This document shows, in pieces, positions 26,510 through 36,084 of a stretch of DNA of 64,000 nucleotides (position 1 is its first letter; every line of letters begins with the position of its first letter). Under the pieces are notes generated by a model. It had not been told where the DNA came from. It made no database searches and saw only the letters and a list, made by a program, of their open reading frames with translations. This DNA is from Clostridium jeddahitimonense (GTDB lineage Bacteria > Bacillota > Clostridia > Clostridiales > Clostridiaceae): positions 1,245,815 to 1,309,814 of the forward strand of contig LM994670.1 in NCBI GenBank assembly GCA_000753455.2. The letters run 5' to 3'. A program made the position numbers and the translations under genes.

Positions 26510-27901
26510 ATGAGTGAAAATAAGTCAGTTAATAGAAAGAGTAAAATTAAGAGAAAGAAATGGTCAAATAAAAAAAAGGTAGTTGTATCAACTATATCAG
26601 TTTTTATAGCAATTATTATACTTCTATTAGGTGGATATATGTATGTAAAAAATAAGATATATAGTAATTCTGATGTTATAAAAAATAGTGAATATAAAGA
26701 AGTACCAGGAATAACAAATGTATTATTAATTGGTACAGATGCAAGAACCTTAGACGAGCAATCAAGATCAGATTCTATTATAATTGCAACTTTAGACAAT
26801 AATAACAAAAAAATTAAATTAACATCTTTATTTAGGGATACGCTAGTAAACATTCCAGGATATGGAGAGCAAAAACTAAACACAGCATATGCTTTAGGTG
26901 GACCAAGTTTACTTTTAGAAACGATAAGTGATACATATGATATACATATTGATAAATATGCAGTAATTAATTTCTGGGGATTTGAAGCTATAATAGACCA
27001 AATAGGTGGTATAGAAGTTGATGTGAAAGATTATCAGCTTGAAGAGCTTAATAAATATATCGGTGAATCCACAGGTGGTAATGATTGTCCTGTAACAAAA
27101 ACTGGATTACAAACTTTAAATGGGAAACAAGCTTTATCATATGCAAGAATAAGATATAATACAGGTGATGAGTTTGAAAGAACTTCTAGGCAACAAGAAG
27201 TTTTAATGAAAGTTGCAGAGAAGCTTAGGGAAACAAAGCCAAGTAAATATCTTGGTATAATGAATAAAATGTTGGATTATATTAAAACTAATATAGATCC
27301 ATTAGAAGCTTTAAATATGGCTTATACAATTTATAAGTTTCCTTCTTTAGTTACTGAGCAATTACAAATACCTGTTCCAGAACTTGCAGAAGGAAGATTA
27401 TATAAAGATTTAGGATGGGTATTCTTGATGGATGGAGAGCAAAATGCTCAAATTCTTAATGATTTTATATATAAAGATAAAATTCCTAATGTTGATGAAT
27501 TTGATTACTATTCTTTATATCAAAAATTAGCTCAATATGCTGCAGATGAAGATATATACAATAGTGAAAATGAAATAAATCCAGAAGACTATGAGAATAG
27601 CGATAAAGAACTACCAAAACAAGAAGAAAAACCAGAAAACCCAAATCCACCGGTAGAACCTGAGAATCCGAACCCACCGGTAGAACCAGAAAACCCCAAT
27701 CCACCGGTAGAACCTGAGAATCCGAACCCACCGATAGAGCCAGAAAAACCAAATCCACCGGTAGAACCTGAGAATCCGAACCCACCGATAGAGCCAGAAA
27801 ATCCAAATCCACCGGTAGAACCAGAAAAACCAAATCCACCAGTGGAACCGGATAAACCAGTAACAAACCCTGGACAGCCAGAAAGTAGTTCAGAACAATA
27901 A
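26510..27901 (+). CDS. LytR-CpsA-Psr (LCP) family cell-wall ligase with Pro-rich repeat tail
   Basis: 463 residues. Basic N-terminus, one membrane span (about 25-46), then the LCP domain (about 65-235) with GTDARTLDEQSRSDSI, LFRDTLVNIP and ALSYARIRY containing the family's conserved Arg and Asp residues. LCP enzymes transfer polyprenyl-linked teichoic acid or polysaccharide to peptidoglycan. The C-terminus is an acidic, Pro-rich tail of eight 9-residue units, PE(N/K)PNPP(V/I)E. Such a tail probably spans or binds the cell wall. Tail length may vary between strains. Confidence 0.93.
   Translation: MSENKSVNRKSKIKRKKWSNKKKVVVSTISVFIAIIILLLGGYMYVKNKIYSNSDVIKNSEYKEVPGITNVLLIGTDARTLDEQSRSDSIIIATLDNNNKKIKLTSLFRDTLVNIPGYGEQKLNTAYALGGPSLLLETISDTYDIHIDKYAVINFWGFEAIIDQIGGIEVDVKDYQLEELNKYIGESTGGNDCPVTKTGLQTLNGKQALSYARIRYNTGDEFERTSRQQEVLMKVAEKLRETKPSKYLGIMNKMLDYIKTNIDPLEALNMAYTIYKFPSLVTEQLQIPVPELAEGRLYKDLGWVFLMDGEQNAQILNDFIYKDKIPNVDEFDYYSLYQKLAQYAADEDIYNSENEINPEDYENSDKELPKQEEKPENPNPPVEPENPNPPVEPENPNPPVEPENPNPPIEPEKPNPPVEPENPNPPIEPENPNPPVEPEKPNPPVEPDKPVTNPGQPESSSEQ
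27632..27847 (+). repeat. Eight 27-base coding repeats in the LCP gene
   Basis: Each unit encodes PE(N/K)PNPP(V/I)E. Units alternate between two DNA types (CCAGAAAA- and CCTGAGAATCCG-), so the first six form three 54-base dimers, suggesting growth by duplication of 54 bases. Confidence 0.93.
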
Positions 27902-27940
27902 CCTCCAACTCAACAAGTTGAAGGAGTATAATGTGATTAA

Positions 27941-27970
27941 ATGGAGATAAGTATCTATCTCCATTTTTTA
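27941..27970 (+). terminator. Terminator of the LCP gene
   Basis: ATGGAGATA and TATCTCCAT arms with a 6-base loop, then TTTTTT. Confidence 0.9.
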
Positions 27971-28049
27971 TTAAAAATTTATTAATGATATAAATTTTTA
28001 ATTAATATATGATATAATATTTTTAAATAAAGGAACAAGAGGTGAAGAG

Positions 28050-28700
28050 ATGAGTTCGTTAAGAGAAGGATTATTAGGTATAATCCTAAGTATCCCAGCA
28101 GTTATGATTGCATTTACTGCACAAGGATACGGAAAAGCATTTGTTGCGGATAGATTAGGAGATAGAACTCCTAGATTTCAAGGAAGGCTTACATTTAATC
28201 CAATGGCCCATTTAGATCCAATAGGATTTTTAATGATTTTATTATTCCATTTTGGTTGGACAAAACCTGTTGAAACAAATCCAAGCGCTTTTAAAAGAGG
28301 TTATAAAGATTCAATAAAAGTATCTATTGCACCACCTTTAGCTAATTTGTTAGTTGGATTTTTAGCAACGGTTGTATATGTATTATTTATAAAGTTATTA
28401 GGTGGAAGATTACCAGAAAGTATATATGTAGTATTAGCTGGAATGTTGTCTGCAATTATTAGTATTAATATTGGATTGGCTATATTTACATTATTACCGC
28501 TTCCGGGTTTAGCTGGATTTGATATTTTTAGAGATTTATCACCAAAGAATTTTTATAAAGTAGCGGATAAGATTTATCAATATCAATTTATAATATTAAT
28601 GGGTGTTATTTTCCTTGGTAGTAGAATATTATCAATTATATCAAGTTATGTTTTAGTATTATTCCTTAAGATAGTAACCTTTATATTTAGCTTTATATAA
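28050..28700 (+). CDS. Site-2-protease-like (peptidase M50) protein without zinc ligands
   Basis: 216 residues, five or six spans. The flanking family sequence is well kept: FVADRLGDRTPRFQGRLTFN, PMAHLDPIGF and a LPLPGLAGFDI segment. At the active site, however, the HExxH motif reads QGYGK (25-29) and the aspartate of the PPLDG motif is Ala155, so all zinc ligands and the catalytic Glu are missing. It is therefore probably a non-proteolytic membrane protein derived from YwhC-type proteases. Ribosome site AGAGGTGAAG. It is monocistronic with an intact frame, so not a simple pseudogene. Confidence 0.85.
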   Translation: MSSLREGLLGIILSIPAVMIAFTAQGYGKAFVADRLGDRTPRFQGRLTFNPMAHLDPIGFLMILLFHFGWTKPVETNPSAFKRGYKDSIKVSIAPPLANLLVGFLATVVYVLFIKLLGGRLPESIYVVLAGMLSAIISINIGLAIFTLLPLPGLAGFDIFRDLSPKNFYKVADKIYQYQFIILMGVIFLGSRILSIISSYVLVLFLKIVTFIFSFI

Positions 28701-28718
28701 AATAATATAAATAAAAAT

Positions 28719-28758
28719 AAAACTGCCTTTGTAACTTTATAAAGGCAGTTTTGTTTTT
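28719..28758. terminator. Bidirectional terminator
   Basis: AAAACTGCCTTT and AAAGGCAGTTTT with a 10-base loop between convergent genes. Confidence 0.93.
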
Positions 28759-28759
28759 G

Positions 28760-30265
28760 TTATTTTTTTCTTATTATTAAGTCTCTATCATAAACTTCTT
28801 TAAAGAAATCTCTAGCTCTTAATGCTTGGTGAATTTCTACTTCTAAGTTAAGTGGAGATGATAAAAGAATTACAACTTTTTCGTCATCAAAGGTTACTTC
28901 AACATCTTTTACAGAAGATACTAAGCTTCTATCTAATCCTTCAGCAATCTTTAAAAGTGCTCCGATCTCATAAATAACTTTTAAGTCAAGTTTATTTATT
29001 ATAGAAGAGAATTGTGGAACTGGTATTTGATAGTTATTAAATCTGTGCGAAGCAGCAATTGCAGCACTCATTAACAGTTCTTTATGATTTAATACATTTA
29101 TATAAGAGTTAAGTATTATATAAAAAGAATGTTTATGATGCTGTAAATAATTTATACTTATACCACAATCATGAAGTAATGAGCTAGTTTTTAATATGTT
29201 TAAATAGCTATCATCTAAATGATGTAATGGCTTTAAAGAATTAAATAAATCTAATGTAATTTTATAAACCTGATTTGCATGAGGTATATTGCAGTTTAGT
29301 GAGTGTAATATACCATATAAACTATAATCTAATATATCTTGTGTTACCTCATAATTATTATCTAAAAACTCATATAGGATACCCTCTCTTAATGAATGAT
29401 TAGATATTTTTATATAGTTTGAATCTACTAAATCAGAAATACTATTAAAAATAGCTAAAGAAGTAAATATTGTATCAGCCATATCTTGTTCAAGACCTTC
29501 TATTTTACGACGTTGTCTTAAATCTTTAGATTTAACCATGTTATAAAGTTCATGTATTTCATTATTTAATAATTCGTAATTATTAAAATTATCAAACGGA
29601 TAACGTCTACGTCTTTTATCTATTTTTGCTATATTACGGCCAACATCTCCTAGAAGAATTATTGATTCAAAAGAGTTATTAAGCCAATGTATATCTTTTA
29701 AATTATTGTTTATGAATGAAGTACATTCATCTATTGAATCGGATAGAATTCTATCGTTTAATCCATAATTATAAGTTAAATTTATATTACCAAAAGGTAA
29801 AACAGACCATTCTTGGATTTTTCCTGTTTTTACCCAAGTTAAATTTGTTGATGTACCGGTTATTTCAACAACAAGAGAGTTTTCTATATTTAAGCTTTTT
29901 ACAATTCCTAGATAATTATAATATATCTCTTCTTTAGGGGTTAATATTCTTAAATCTAAATCGAAGTTATCTTTAAGTGATTTTATTATAATTTCATTGT
30001 CACAAATTTGATTAAATGAGTTTGTTGCAATAGCAATTATCTTCGATGTGCCACTAGCTAGGCATAAAGACTCGTAAGTTTTTAATGTAGAAATTATATA
30101 ATGTAATTTTTCATTACATATTTTACAAGTATTATTTAAATTGTAACAAATTTTCATTGGGGTTTTTAATTCATCTACAACTCTGAAATACCCGATTTCT
30201 TCAATTTCTGCAAGTACAAGTCTAAGTGAGCTTGAACTTATATGAATAATTCCAATCTTAACCAT
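28760..30265 (-). CDS. Ppx/GppA-family protein with HD domain, degenerate nucleotide site
   Basis: 501 residues. The N-terminal half (about 1-300) has the Ppx/GppA actin-like fold, but the usual DIGSNS loop reads HISSSSLRLV and the GGGSTE loop reads ITGTSTNL. The C-terminal half is HD-domain-like with SSLLHDCGIS and AIAASHRF. Full-length enzymes hydrolyse polyphosphate or pppGpp. The altered loops make the phosphatase activity doubtful, while the HD part could act on nucleotides. Own promoter region; terminator shared with the convergent gene. Confidence 0.82.
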   Translation of the reverse strand: MVKIGIIHISSSSLRLVLAEIEEIGYFRVVDELKTPMKICYNLNNTCKICNEKLHYIISTLKTYESLCLASGTSKIIAIATNSFNQICDNEIIIKSLKDNFDLDLRILTPKEEIYYNYLGIVKSLNIENSLVVEITGTSTNLTWVKTGKIQEWSVLPFGNINLTYNYGLNDRILSDSIDECTSFINNNLKDIHWLNNSFESIILLGDVGRNIAKIDKRRRRYPFDNFNNYELLNNEIHELYNMVKSKDLRQRRKIEGLEQDMADTIFTSLAIFNSISDLVDSNYIKISNHSLREGILYEFLDNNYEVTQDILDYSLYGILHSLNCNIPHANQVYKITLDLFNSLKPLHHLDDSYLNILKTSSLLHDCGISINYLQHHKHSFYIILNSYINVLNHKELLMSAAIAASHRFNNYQIPVPQFSSIINKLDLKVIYEIGALLKIAEGLDRSLVSSVKDVEVTFDDEKVVILLSSPLNLEVEIHQALRARDFFKEVYDRDLIIRKK

Positions 30266-30397
30266 AACGCACCTTTTCTTATCTTATTTAAATTATATTG
30301 TATATTATTATCCTATTGTACCTTTAATTTTATATAAGTTCAAATAAAAATTTATGATTTATTGACAAAAAAACTTTTTATTAGTTATAATTAAATG

Positions 30398-30630
30398 AAA
30401 AAGAAATTCTATGAAGAGGAAAAGTACTTTAATTAGGTCTTAAAGCGAGTGAACGATGGTGTAAGGTTCATAAGATATATTAAAGGAAAGAGAGCCTTGG
30501 AGAAGTTTACCGAAATTAAGTAGGATAAACCGTAGTAGCTGCGTTAAAGCGTTAAGGTGGCATTATTTAAAAATGCAATTAGAGTGGTACCGCGGAATAT
30601 CCGTCTCTTTTTTATGGAGATGGTTTTTTT
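30398..30630 (+). ncRNA. T-box leader of argS
   Basis: A stem I region near 30398-30500, then the highly conserved antiterminator box AGAGTGGTACCGCGG (30581-30595) and a terminator CCGTCTC/GAGATGG with a T-run (30601-30630). Uncharged tRNA should stabilise the antiterminator. An AGA at 30473-30475, a possible arginine specifier, fits argS, but I could not fold stem I with certainty. Confidence 0.92.
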
Positions 30631-30733
30631 ATTTTTAAGGAAATAATAAAGTGTATAACTAATTTTTTGAAGAACTTATAGTGCTTTGAAAATTTTTAAT
30701 ATTATTGTGAATATAAATGTTGGAGGTAGTTTT

Positions 30734-32425
30734 ATGGATTATAAAAAGAAAGTTGCAGAACTTATAAAAACAGAAGTAGATATGGATTTAGAGAGTATAG
30801 AAAAGTTAATAGAAATCCCACCGAAACCAGAAATGGGTGACTTTGCTTTCCCTTGTTTCCAATTAGCTAAAGCTTTTAGAAAAGCTCCTAATATGATAGC
30901 TGAAGAGCTAAAAGAAAAATTAAGTAAAGAAGGTTTTGAAAAGATTGAAAGCTTAGGCCCTTATTTGAATTTCTTTGTTGATAAGGGAACATTTACAAAG
31001 AATACAATAGAAAAGATACTTTTAGAAGGAGATTCTTATGGAAGTTCTAATGTTGGTGAAGGAAAGACTGTATGTGTAGAATATTCATCACCAAATATTG
31101 CAAAGCCATTCCACGTAGGTCATTTATTTACAACAGCTATAGGAAATTCTTTATATAAGCTATTTAAAAAAGAAGGTTACACAGTTGAAGGAATTAATCA
31201 CTTAGGAGATTGGGGAACTCAATTTGGTAAGCTTATATCTGCTTATAAGAGATGGGGAAATGAAGAAGCATTAGAGAAAGATGCTATAGCTGAACTTTTA
31301 AGAATTTATGTTAAATTCCATGATGAGGCAGAAAAGGATCCTTCGTTAGAAGATGAAGGAAGAGCGTATTTTAAAGCTTTAGAAGATGGGGATAAAGAAG
31401 CAGAAGCTTTATGGGAAAGATTTAGAAACTTAAGCTTAAAAGAGTTTGAAAGAGTATATAACGTATTTAATGTTAAATTTGATTCATATGCAGGAGAAGC
31501 ATTCTATAATGATAAAATGGATGTAGTAGTAAATGAATTAAGAGATAAGGGGTTACTAGTTGAAAGTAATGGAGCTCAAGTAGTAATGCTTGATGAATAT
31601 AATATGCCACCATGTATAGTTTTAAAAGCTGATGGGGCATCTATATATGCTACAAGAGACTTGGCAGCAGCTATGTATAGAAAAAATAAATATAATTTTG
31701 ATAAGTGTATATACGTAGTAGGAACTCCACAAGCACTACACTTTAAGCAAGTATTTAAAGTGTTAGAACTTGCTGGGCATGAATGGGCTAATGATTGTGT
31801 TCATGTTGGCTTTGGATTAGTTAAGTTTGCAGATAGAAAATTATCTACTAGAAAGGGAGAAGTTATTCTTCTAGATGATTTAATAAGAGAATCAGTAGAT
31901 AAAACTTTAGAGGTAATAAATGAGAAGAATCCAAATCTTGAAAATAAGGAAGAGGTAGCTAAGAAGATTGGAGTAGGTGCAGTCGTATTTACTTATTTAA
32001 AGAACTCAAGAGAGAAGGATATAGTCTTTGATTGGAAAGAGATGCTTTCATTCGAAGGAGAAACTGGACCATATGTTCAATATTCTTATGCAAGAGCTAA
32101 TAGTATATTAACTAGGGCAGGGGAAGTAAATGACACTGCAGACTTTACAAAGTTAAATTCTAAGGAAGAATTCGAATTAGTTAAAACATTAGAAAACTTT
32201 AATAAAAACATTCATTTAGCTATTGAAAAATTAGAACCATCAATAGTAACTAGATATGTAATAGAAGTTGCTAAGACATTTAATAAATTCTATAATAATC
32301 ATTCAGTGCTAAACTTGGAAGATAAGGGGTTAATGGCAGCGAGATTAGACTTAGTGAAATCAACATGCCAAGTAATAAAAAATGGGTTAGAATTAATTGG
32401 AATTGAAGTAGTGGAAAAAATGTAG
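30734..32425 (+). CDS. argS: Arginyl-tRNA synthetase
   Basis: 563 residues. Class I motifs: HVGH (HIGH-type) in [16 protein letters not shown] and [10 protein letters not shown] in the KMSKS position, with the N-terminal additional domain and the C-terminal anticodon-binding domain ([14 protein letters not shown] onward). It charges tRNA-Arg. The ATG at 30734 follows TTGGAGGTAG; an in-frame ATG at 30686 lies within the leader with no ribosome site. Controlled by the upstream T-box. Confidence 0.97.
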   Translation: MDYKKKVAELIKTEVDMDLESIEKLIEIPPKPEMGDFAFPCFQLAKAFRKAPNMIAEELKEKLSKEGFEKIESLGPYLNFFVDKGTFTKNTIEKILLEGDSYGSSNVGEGKTVCVEYSSPNIAKPFHVGHLFTTAIGNSLYKLFKKEGYTVEGINHLGDWGTQFGKLISAYKRWGNEEALEKDAIAELLRIYVKFHDEAEKDPSLEDEGRAYFKALEDGDKEAEALWERFRNLSLKEFERVYNVFNVKFDSYAGEAFYNDKMDVVVNELRDKGLLVESNGAQVVMLDEYNMPPCIVLKADGASIYATRDLAAAMYRKNKYNFDKCIYVVGTPQALHFKQVFKVLELAGHEWANDCVHVGFGLVKFADRKLSTRKGEVILLDDLIRESVDKTLEVINEKNPNLENKEEVAKKIGVGAVVFTYLKNSREKDIVFDWKEMLSFEGETGPYVQYSYARANSILTRAGEVNDTADFTKLNSKEEFELVKTLENFNKNIHLAIEKLEPSIVTRYVIEVAKTFNKFYNNHSVLNLEDKGLMAARLDLVKSTCQVIKNGLELIGIEVVEKM

Positions 32426-32430
32426 TAGAA

Positions 32431-32465
32431 AAGAGTAGAAACTGCCTTATGCAGTTTCTACTTTT
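32431..32465 (+). terminator. Terminator of argS
   Basis: AGTAGAAACTGC and GCAGTTTCTACT arms with TTTT. Confidence 0.93.
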
Positions 32466-32566
32466 GTTGGTTTTATGCTATTAACAAAAAGGTAACAGAA
32501 AGTTTATTACCAAAAGAACAATTTCTGTTATAATCAAATAGTAAAATGAAAGGAGGCACAAAAATA

Positions 32567-33685
32567 GTGTTTTTGAAGGACAATAAATATAAAGATGCGG
32601 TTATAGCTGCATTGTGGATAGTAGTTTTTAGTATTTTAGCATTTAAATTATTCGGATATTTAGATGATGTAACAAGTGCTTTAGGAAAGATAGTTTCATT
32701 ATCTATGTCATTTATATATGGAATAGTAATAGCTTATATATTAAATCCTATAGTAAAAGTAATTCAAGTAAAAATGAAAATAAGAAGAAGTCTTGCAATA
32801 GCTTTAACTTATATACTATTTTTTACTATTATTACTATTGTATCAATATATGGAATACCAAGCTTAATAGATAGTATTAAAGATATGACTAATAAAGTTC
32901 CGGAGTATATAAATGCAGCTCAGAATTTTGTAAATGATATAGTTAGTAATGAGCAGTTAAATGGAATAATTAACTCTACGGGTGCATTAGGAACTATACA
33001 GTCATATATTGATAAAATAGGTTCTGTTTTTATTAATCTTTTAGAAGGATCATTTAATACATTATTTAGTTTATCTTCACAGCTTGTTAAGGTAGTATTA
33101 GGATTTTTAGTATCTATATATGTTTTATCAGATAAAGATAGACTTATTAATGATTTTAAAAGGGTTTTAGTACTAATATTAAAAGAGAAAAGAGCAAAAG
33201 AAGTTATTGAATTTGGTAGAATATATAATAATATGATAGGAACTTACATAGGGATAAAAGCTATAGATTCTACTATTATTGGAATTATGGCATTTATACT
33301 ACTTACAATAGTTAAATCAGAGTATGCATTACTACTTTCTATAATTGTAGGGATAACTAACATGATACCATATTTCGGGCCGTTTATAGGGGAAGTAGTT
33401 GGATTTTTAATAAACGTGTTTGTATCACCAACTAAAGGGATAATAGTGTTTTTAACATTATTTACATTACAAATGTTTGATGGTTGGTATTTAGATCCTA
33501 AACTAATAGGAGGAAAGGTAGGAGTTAGACCTTTCTGGATTATATATGCTGTAGTAATCGGAGGAGGCTTTTTTGGACCTATAGGAATGTTGCTTGCTTC
33601 GCCAACAGCTGCAACAATGAAGCTTTATTACTCAAAGTTATTAGAAAGAAATAAAGAAGTTATAAAGAAAATAGAGAAAGTATAA
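32567..33685 (+). CDS. AI-2E family (PF01594) membrane permease
   Basis: 372 residues, about seven or eight spans, with the family signatures near residue 300 (NMIPYFGPFIGEVVG) and PKLIGGKVGVRPFWIIYAVV. The start is taken as GTG at 32567, ten bases after AAAGGAGG; an ATG at 32546 contains that ribosome site. Members export varied small molecules or ions; despite the name few handle autoinducer-2. Substrate unknown. A TATAAT at 32529-32534 lies just upstream. Confidence 0.88.
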   Translation: MFLKDNKYKDAVIAALWIVVFSILAFKLFGYLDDVTSALGKIVSLSMSFIYGIVIAYILNPIVKVIQVKMKIRRSLAIALTYILFFTIITIVSIYGIPSLIDSIKDMTNKVPEYINAAQNFVNDIVSNEQLNGIINSTGALGTIQSYIDKIGSVFINLLEGSFNTLFSLSSQLVKVVLGFLVSIYVLSDKDRLINDFKRVLVLILKEKRAKEVIEFGRIYNNMIGTYIGIKAIDSTIIGIMAFILLTIVKSEYALLLSIIVGITNMIPYFGPFIGEVVGFLINVFVSPTKGIIVFLTLFTLQMFDGWYLDPKLIGGKVGVRPFWIIYAVVIGGGFFGPIGMLLASPTAATMKLYYSKLLERNKEVIKKIEKV

Positions 33686-33716
33686 TGAAAAAGGAGCCTA
33701 TTGGCTCCTTTTTTAT
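33686..33716 (+). terminator. Terminator of the AI-2E permease gene
   Basis: AAAAAGGAGCC-TATT-GGCTCCTTTTTT. Confidence 0.95.
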
Positions 33717-33724
33717 ATAAAATG

Positions 33725-33865
33725 TTACTCTTTATTGTTATTATATTTAGGACAATGGGAAGAGCAACTTCCACAATTGCAACTACCTTTAGAAGATTTT
33801 TTTATATTTCTATATATTATAAATGATGCTAATAAAGCTATTACAATTGTTGCGAAAATTTCCAT
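33725..33865 (-). CDS. FeoB-associated Cys-rich membrane protein (46 aa)
   Basis: Reads MEIFATIVIALLASFIIYRN, then KKSSKGSCNCGSCSSHCPK and a short tail. One span followed by a cluster of four cysteines, the hallmark of the small FeoB-associated family. The ATG follows AAGGAGAT and the gene begins 14 bases after feoB ends, as the last gene of the feoAB operon. Role inferred: partner of FeoB in ferrous iron uptake, perhaps as metal or redox site. Confidence 0.9.
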   Translation of the reverse strand: MEIFATIVIALLASFIIYRNIKKSSKGSCNCGSCSSHCPKYNNNKE

Positions 33866-33879
33866 AATACATATCTCCT

Positions 33880-35640
33880 TTATATAATTAATGAACCGAT
33901 ATTAAATACTAAGAATGATACAGTCCAAGCTAAAATAAGTTGATATCCTACTGAAAATAAAGTCATTTTTAAGCCGAATTCTTTTTTCATAGTACCTAAA
34001 ACAGTTATACAAGGTGTATATAGTAAAACAAAAACTAAAAATGATAGTGCAGATAAGGCAGTGAAATGTAGTGGTAATAAAACTGAAAGATTACCACCGA
34101 ATATAACACTCATAGATGAAACGACAGTTTCTTTAGCAATTAATCCTGTTAATAATGAAACTGAAGCTTGCCAATTTCCGAAACCTAAAGGTTTGAATAC
34201 TGGTGCTAAGAAACCACCTATAGATGATAATATGCTGCTATTTACATCTGTCATACCAGAAAAATTAAAGTTTGATAAAAACCATAAAACTACACTCATT
34301 GCAAAAATTAATGTTCCTGCTTTTATAATAAAACTTTTACTTTTTTCGTAAAGTTGATTTATAATATTTTTAAATGATGGTAGTTTGTATTCAGGTAATT
34401 CAATTAAGAATGGTTCTTCATCTTTTTTAAATAAAGTATTCTTAAATAGGATTCCCATTATGAAGGCAAGTAGTATTCCTAAAAAATAAAGAGAAGCTAC
34501 AACTAGCCCTATACTATTTGGAAAAAATACTGCAGCGAAAACACTATAAACAGGTAATCTAGCATTACAACTCATTAAAGGTACAAGAAGAGCAGTTAGC
34601 TTTCTATCCTTTTCACTCTCTAAAGTTCTAGCAGTCATAATTGCTGGTACTGAGCATCCGAATCCTACAATCATTGGAATAAATGCTTTCCCTGATAGTC
34701 CCATTTTTCTCATAACCTTATCCATAAGGAAAGCTACTCTGGCCATATATCCACTATCTTCTAAAATAGTTATACAAGTAAATAGTGATAGGATTATAGG
34801 TAATAAAACTAATATACCACCAACACCAGAAATTATTCCATCAATGATTAGTGAACTAAACCAAGGACTAGAATTTGATAACATATTAGATGCAAAAGGA
34901 ATAATAGTATCATTTAAAAAGCCATCTAGTAAATCAGAAAGAGGTTGTCCAATCCAACTAAATGTTACTTGGAAAATTAAAGCCATAGTTATAAAGAAAA
35001 TTGGATATGCTAACCATGGATTTAATAGAATATTATCAAGTTTATTTTTTAAAGTTTCATGCTCGGGATTTTCTGTTTTATTACATTTTTCTAAAATTGA
35101 TGAAATAAAGTCATAAGCTTCTTTTTCAGAAGAAAATTGATAATTGTTATCATCTTGTGACTTTAAAAAATTATCAGATTTTATTGCTTCTTTAATTTCA
35201 TTTATACCTAATTCTTTTGATGCTTGAATCGGAATAACTGTAACTTGCAATAATTCTGATAGTTTATCATAATCTATTTTAATTCCTTTTTTTTCAGCAA
35301 CATCAATCATGTTTACTGCTAAAATAATAGGTTTTTTAAAAGTCTTTAATTGAGTAGTTAAATAAAGATTTCTATCTATATTTGAAGCATCAATGATATT
35401 TAAAATAACATCAACATCACCAGTTTCTAAAAATTCTTTTGATACTTTTTCTTCATTAGAATAGGTATCCATAGCGTATATTCCAGGCAAGTCCACAATT
35501 TTTACATCATCGAAAGTACCCTCTTTTCTATCTACTGTAACACCAGCCCAGTTTCCAACTCTTTGATTGGAGCCAGTTAATGCGTTAAAAAGAGTTGTTT
35601 TTCCTACGTTAGGATTACCTAATAAGGCAACTGTTTTCAT
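33880..35640 (-). CDS. feoB: Ferrous iron transporter FeoB
   Basis: 586 residues. N-terminal G domain: GNPNVGKTTLF (G1, residues 8-18), DLPGIY (G3), NMID (G4); then a linker and a membrane domain with two Gate segments (GCSVPAIMTARTL and the later repeat). It is shorter than the E. coli protein (773) but usual for clostridial short forms. It moves Fe2+ into the cell. 13 bases after feoA. Confidence 0.96.
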   Translation of the reverse strand: MKTVALLGNPNVGKTTLFNALTGSNQRVGNWAGVTVDRKEGTFDDVKIVDLPGIYAMDTYSNEEKVSKEFLETGDVDVILNIIDASNIDRNLYLTTQLKTFKKPIILAVNMIDVAEKKGIKIDYDKLSELLQVTVIPIQASKELGINEIKEAIKSDNFLKSQDDNNYQFSSEKEAYDFISSILEKCNKTENPEHETLKNKLDNILLNPWLAYPIFFITMALIFQVTFSWIGQPLSDLLDGFLNDTIIPFASNMLSNSSPWFSSLIIDGIISGVGGILVLLPIILSLFTCITILEDSGYMARVAFLMDKVMRKMGLSGKAFIPMIVGFGCSVPAIMTARTLESEKDRKLTALLVPLMSCNARLPVYSVFAAVFFPNSIGLVVASLYFLGILLAFIMGILFKNTLFKKDEEPFLIELPEYKLPSFKNIINQLYEKSKSFIIKAGTLIFAMSVVLWFLSNFNFSGMTDVNSSILSSIGGFLAPVFKPLGFGNWQASVSLLTGLIAKETVVSSMSVIFGGNLSVLLPLHFTALSALSFLVFVLLYTPCITVLGTMKKEFGLKMTLFSVGYQLILAWTVSFLVFNIGSLII

Positions 35641-35653
35641 TATGTCATCCCCT

Positions 35654-35884
35654 TTATTTTGTCAAATATATATTTTTTGCGTCTTTCTTTCTGATTGCAA
35701 GATCAAAACCTCTTAAGTTTAATACAATTGGATCCCCTAAAGGAGCAATTCTTTTTAATTCAATTTCAGTTCCTTCTATACAACCTAAGGCCGATAGTCT
35801 TTTAGCGAGTTTAGAATCGCCATTTATTTTATTTATAATACCTTTTTCACCAAGTTTTAAATCACAAATGCACATAAATTTCAC
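35654..35884 (-). CDS. feoA: FeoA SH3-like protein
   Basis: 76 residues with the FeoA pattern KRLSALGCIEGTEIELKRIAPLGDPIVLNLRGFDLAIRK-type fold. A cytosolic regulator of FeoB. First gene of the operon, behind a Fur box. Confidence 0.94.
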   Translation of the reverse strand: MKFMCICDLKLGEKGIINKINGDSKLAKRLSALGCIEGTEIELKRIAPLGDPIVLNLRGFDLAIRKKDAKNIYLTK

Positions 35885-35886
35885 CT

Positions 35887-35942
35887 CAAATTGAAAATCA
35901 TTATCATATAATTATAATATCAAAACTTTAACAATTGGTCAA
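35887..35942 (-). promoter_or_regulatory. Fur box and promoter of the feo operon
   Basis: On the - strand TTGACC (35942-35937), 17-base spacer, TATTAT (35919-35914). The sequence at 35887-35905 matches 15 of 19 positions of the Fur consensus, including the full half AATCATTATC, and covers the transcription start. Confidence 0.85.
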
Positions 35943-36084
35943 TATAATAAAAGTATCACATAAATTGAAAATGCTACGTTTAATAGTAATAATTATATAT
36001 TCACTTATAAAATAAGATGATATAATGAAAAAAGAAAGTTTAGTAAATTTGAATTGAGGGGGAAGAAAGAATAAAGAAGAAAGA

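Noticed and set aside
27632..27847. Regular 27-base repeats resembling a CRISPR array
   Set aside because: The repeats are contiguous with no spacers and are in frame, encoding the PENPNPPVE tail of the LCP protein.
34061..34351. Open frame on the + strand within feoB
   Set aside because: Antisense to conserved FeoB membrane segments and without a start signal.
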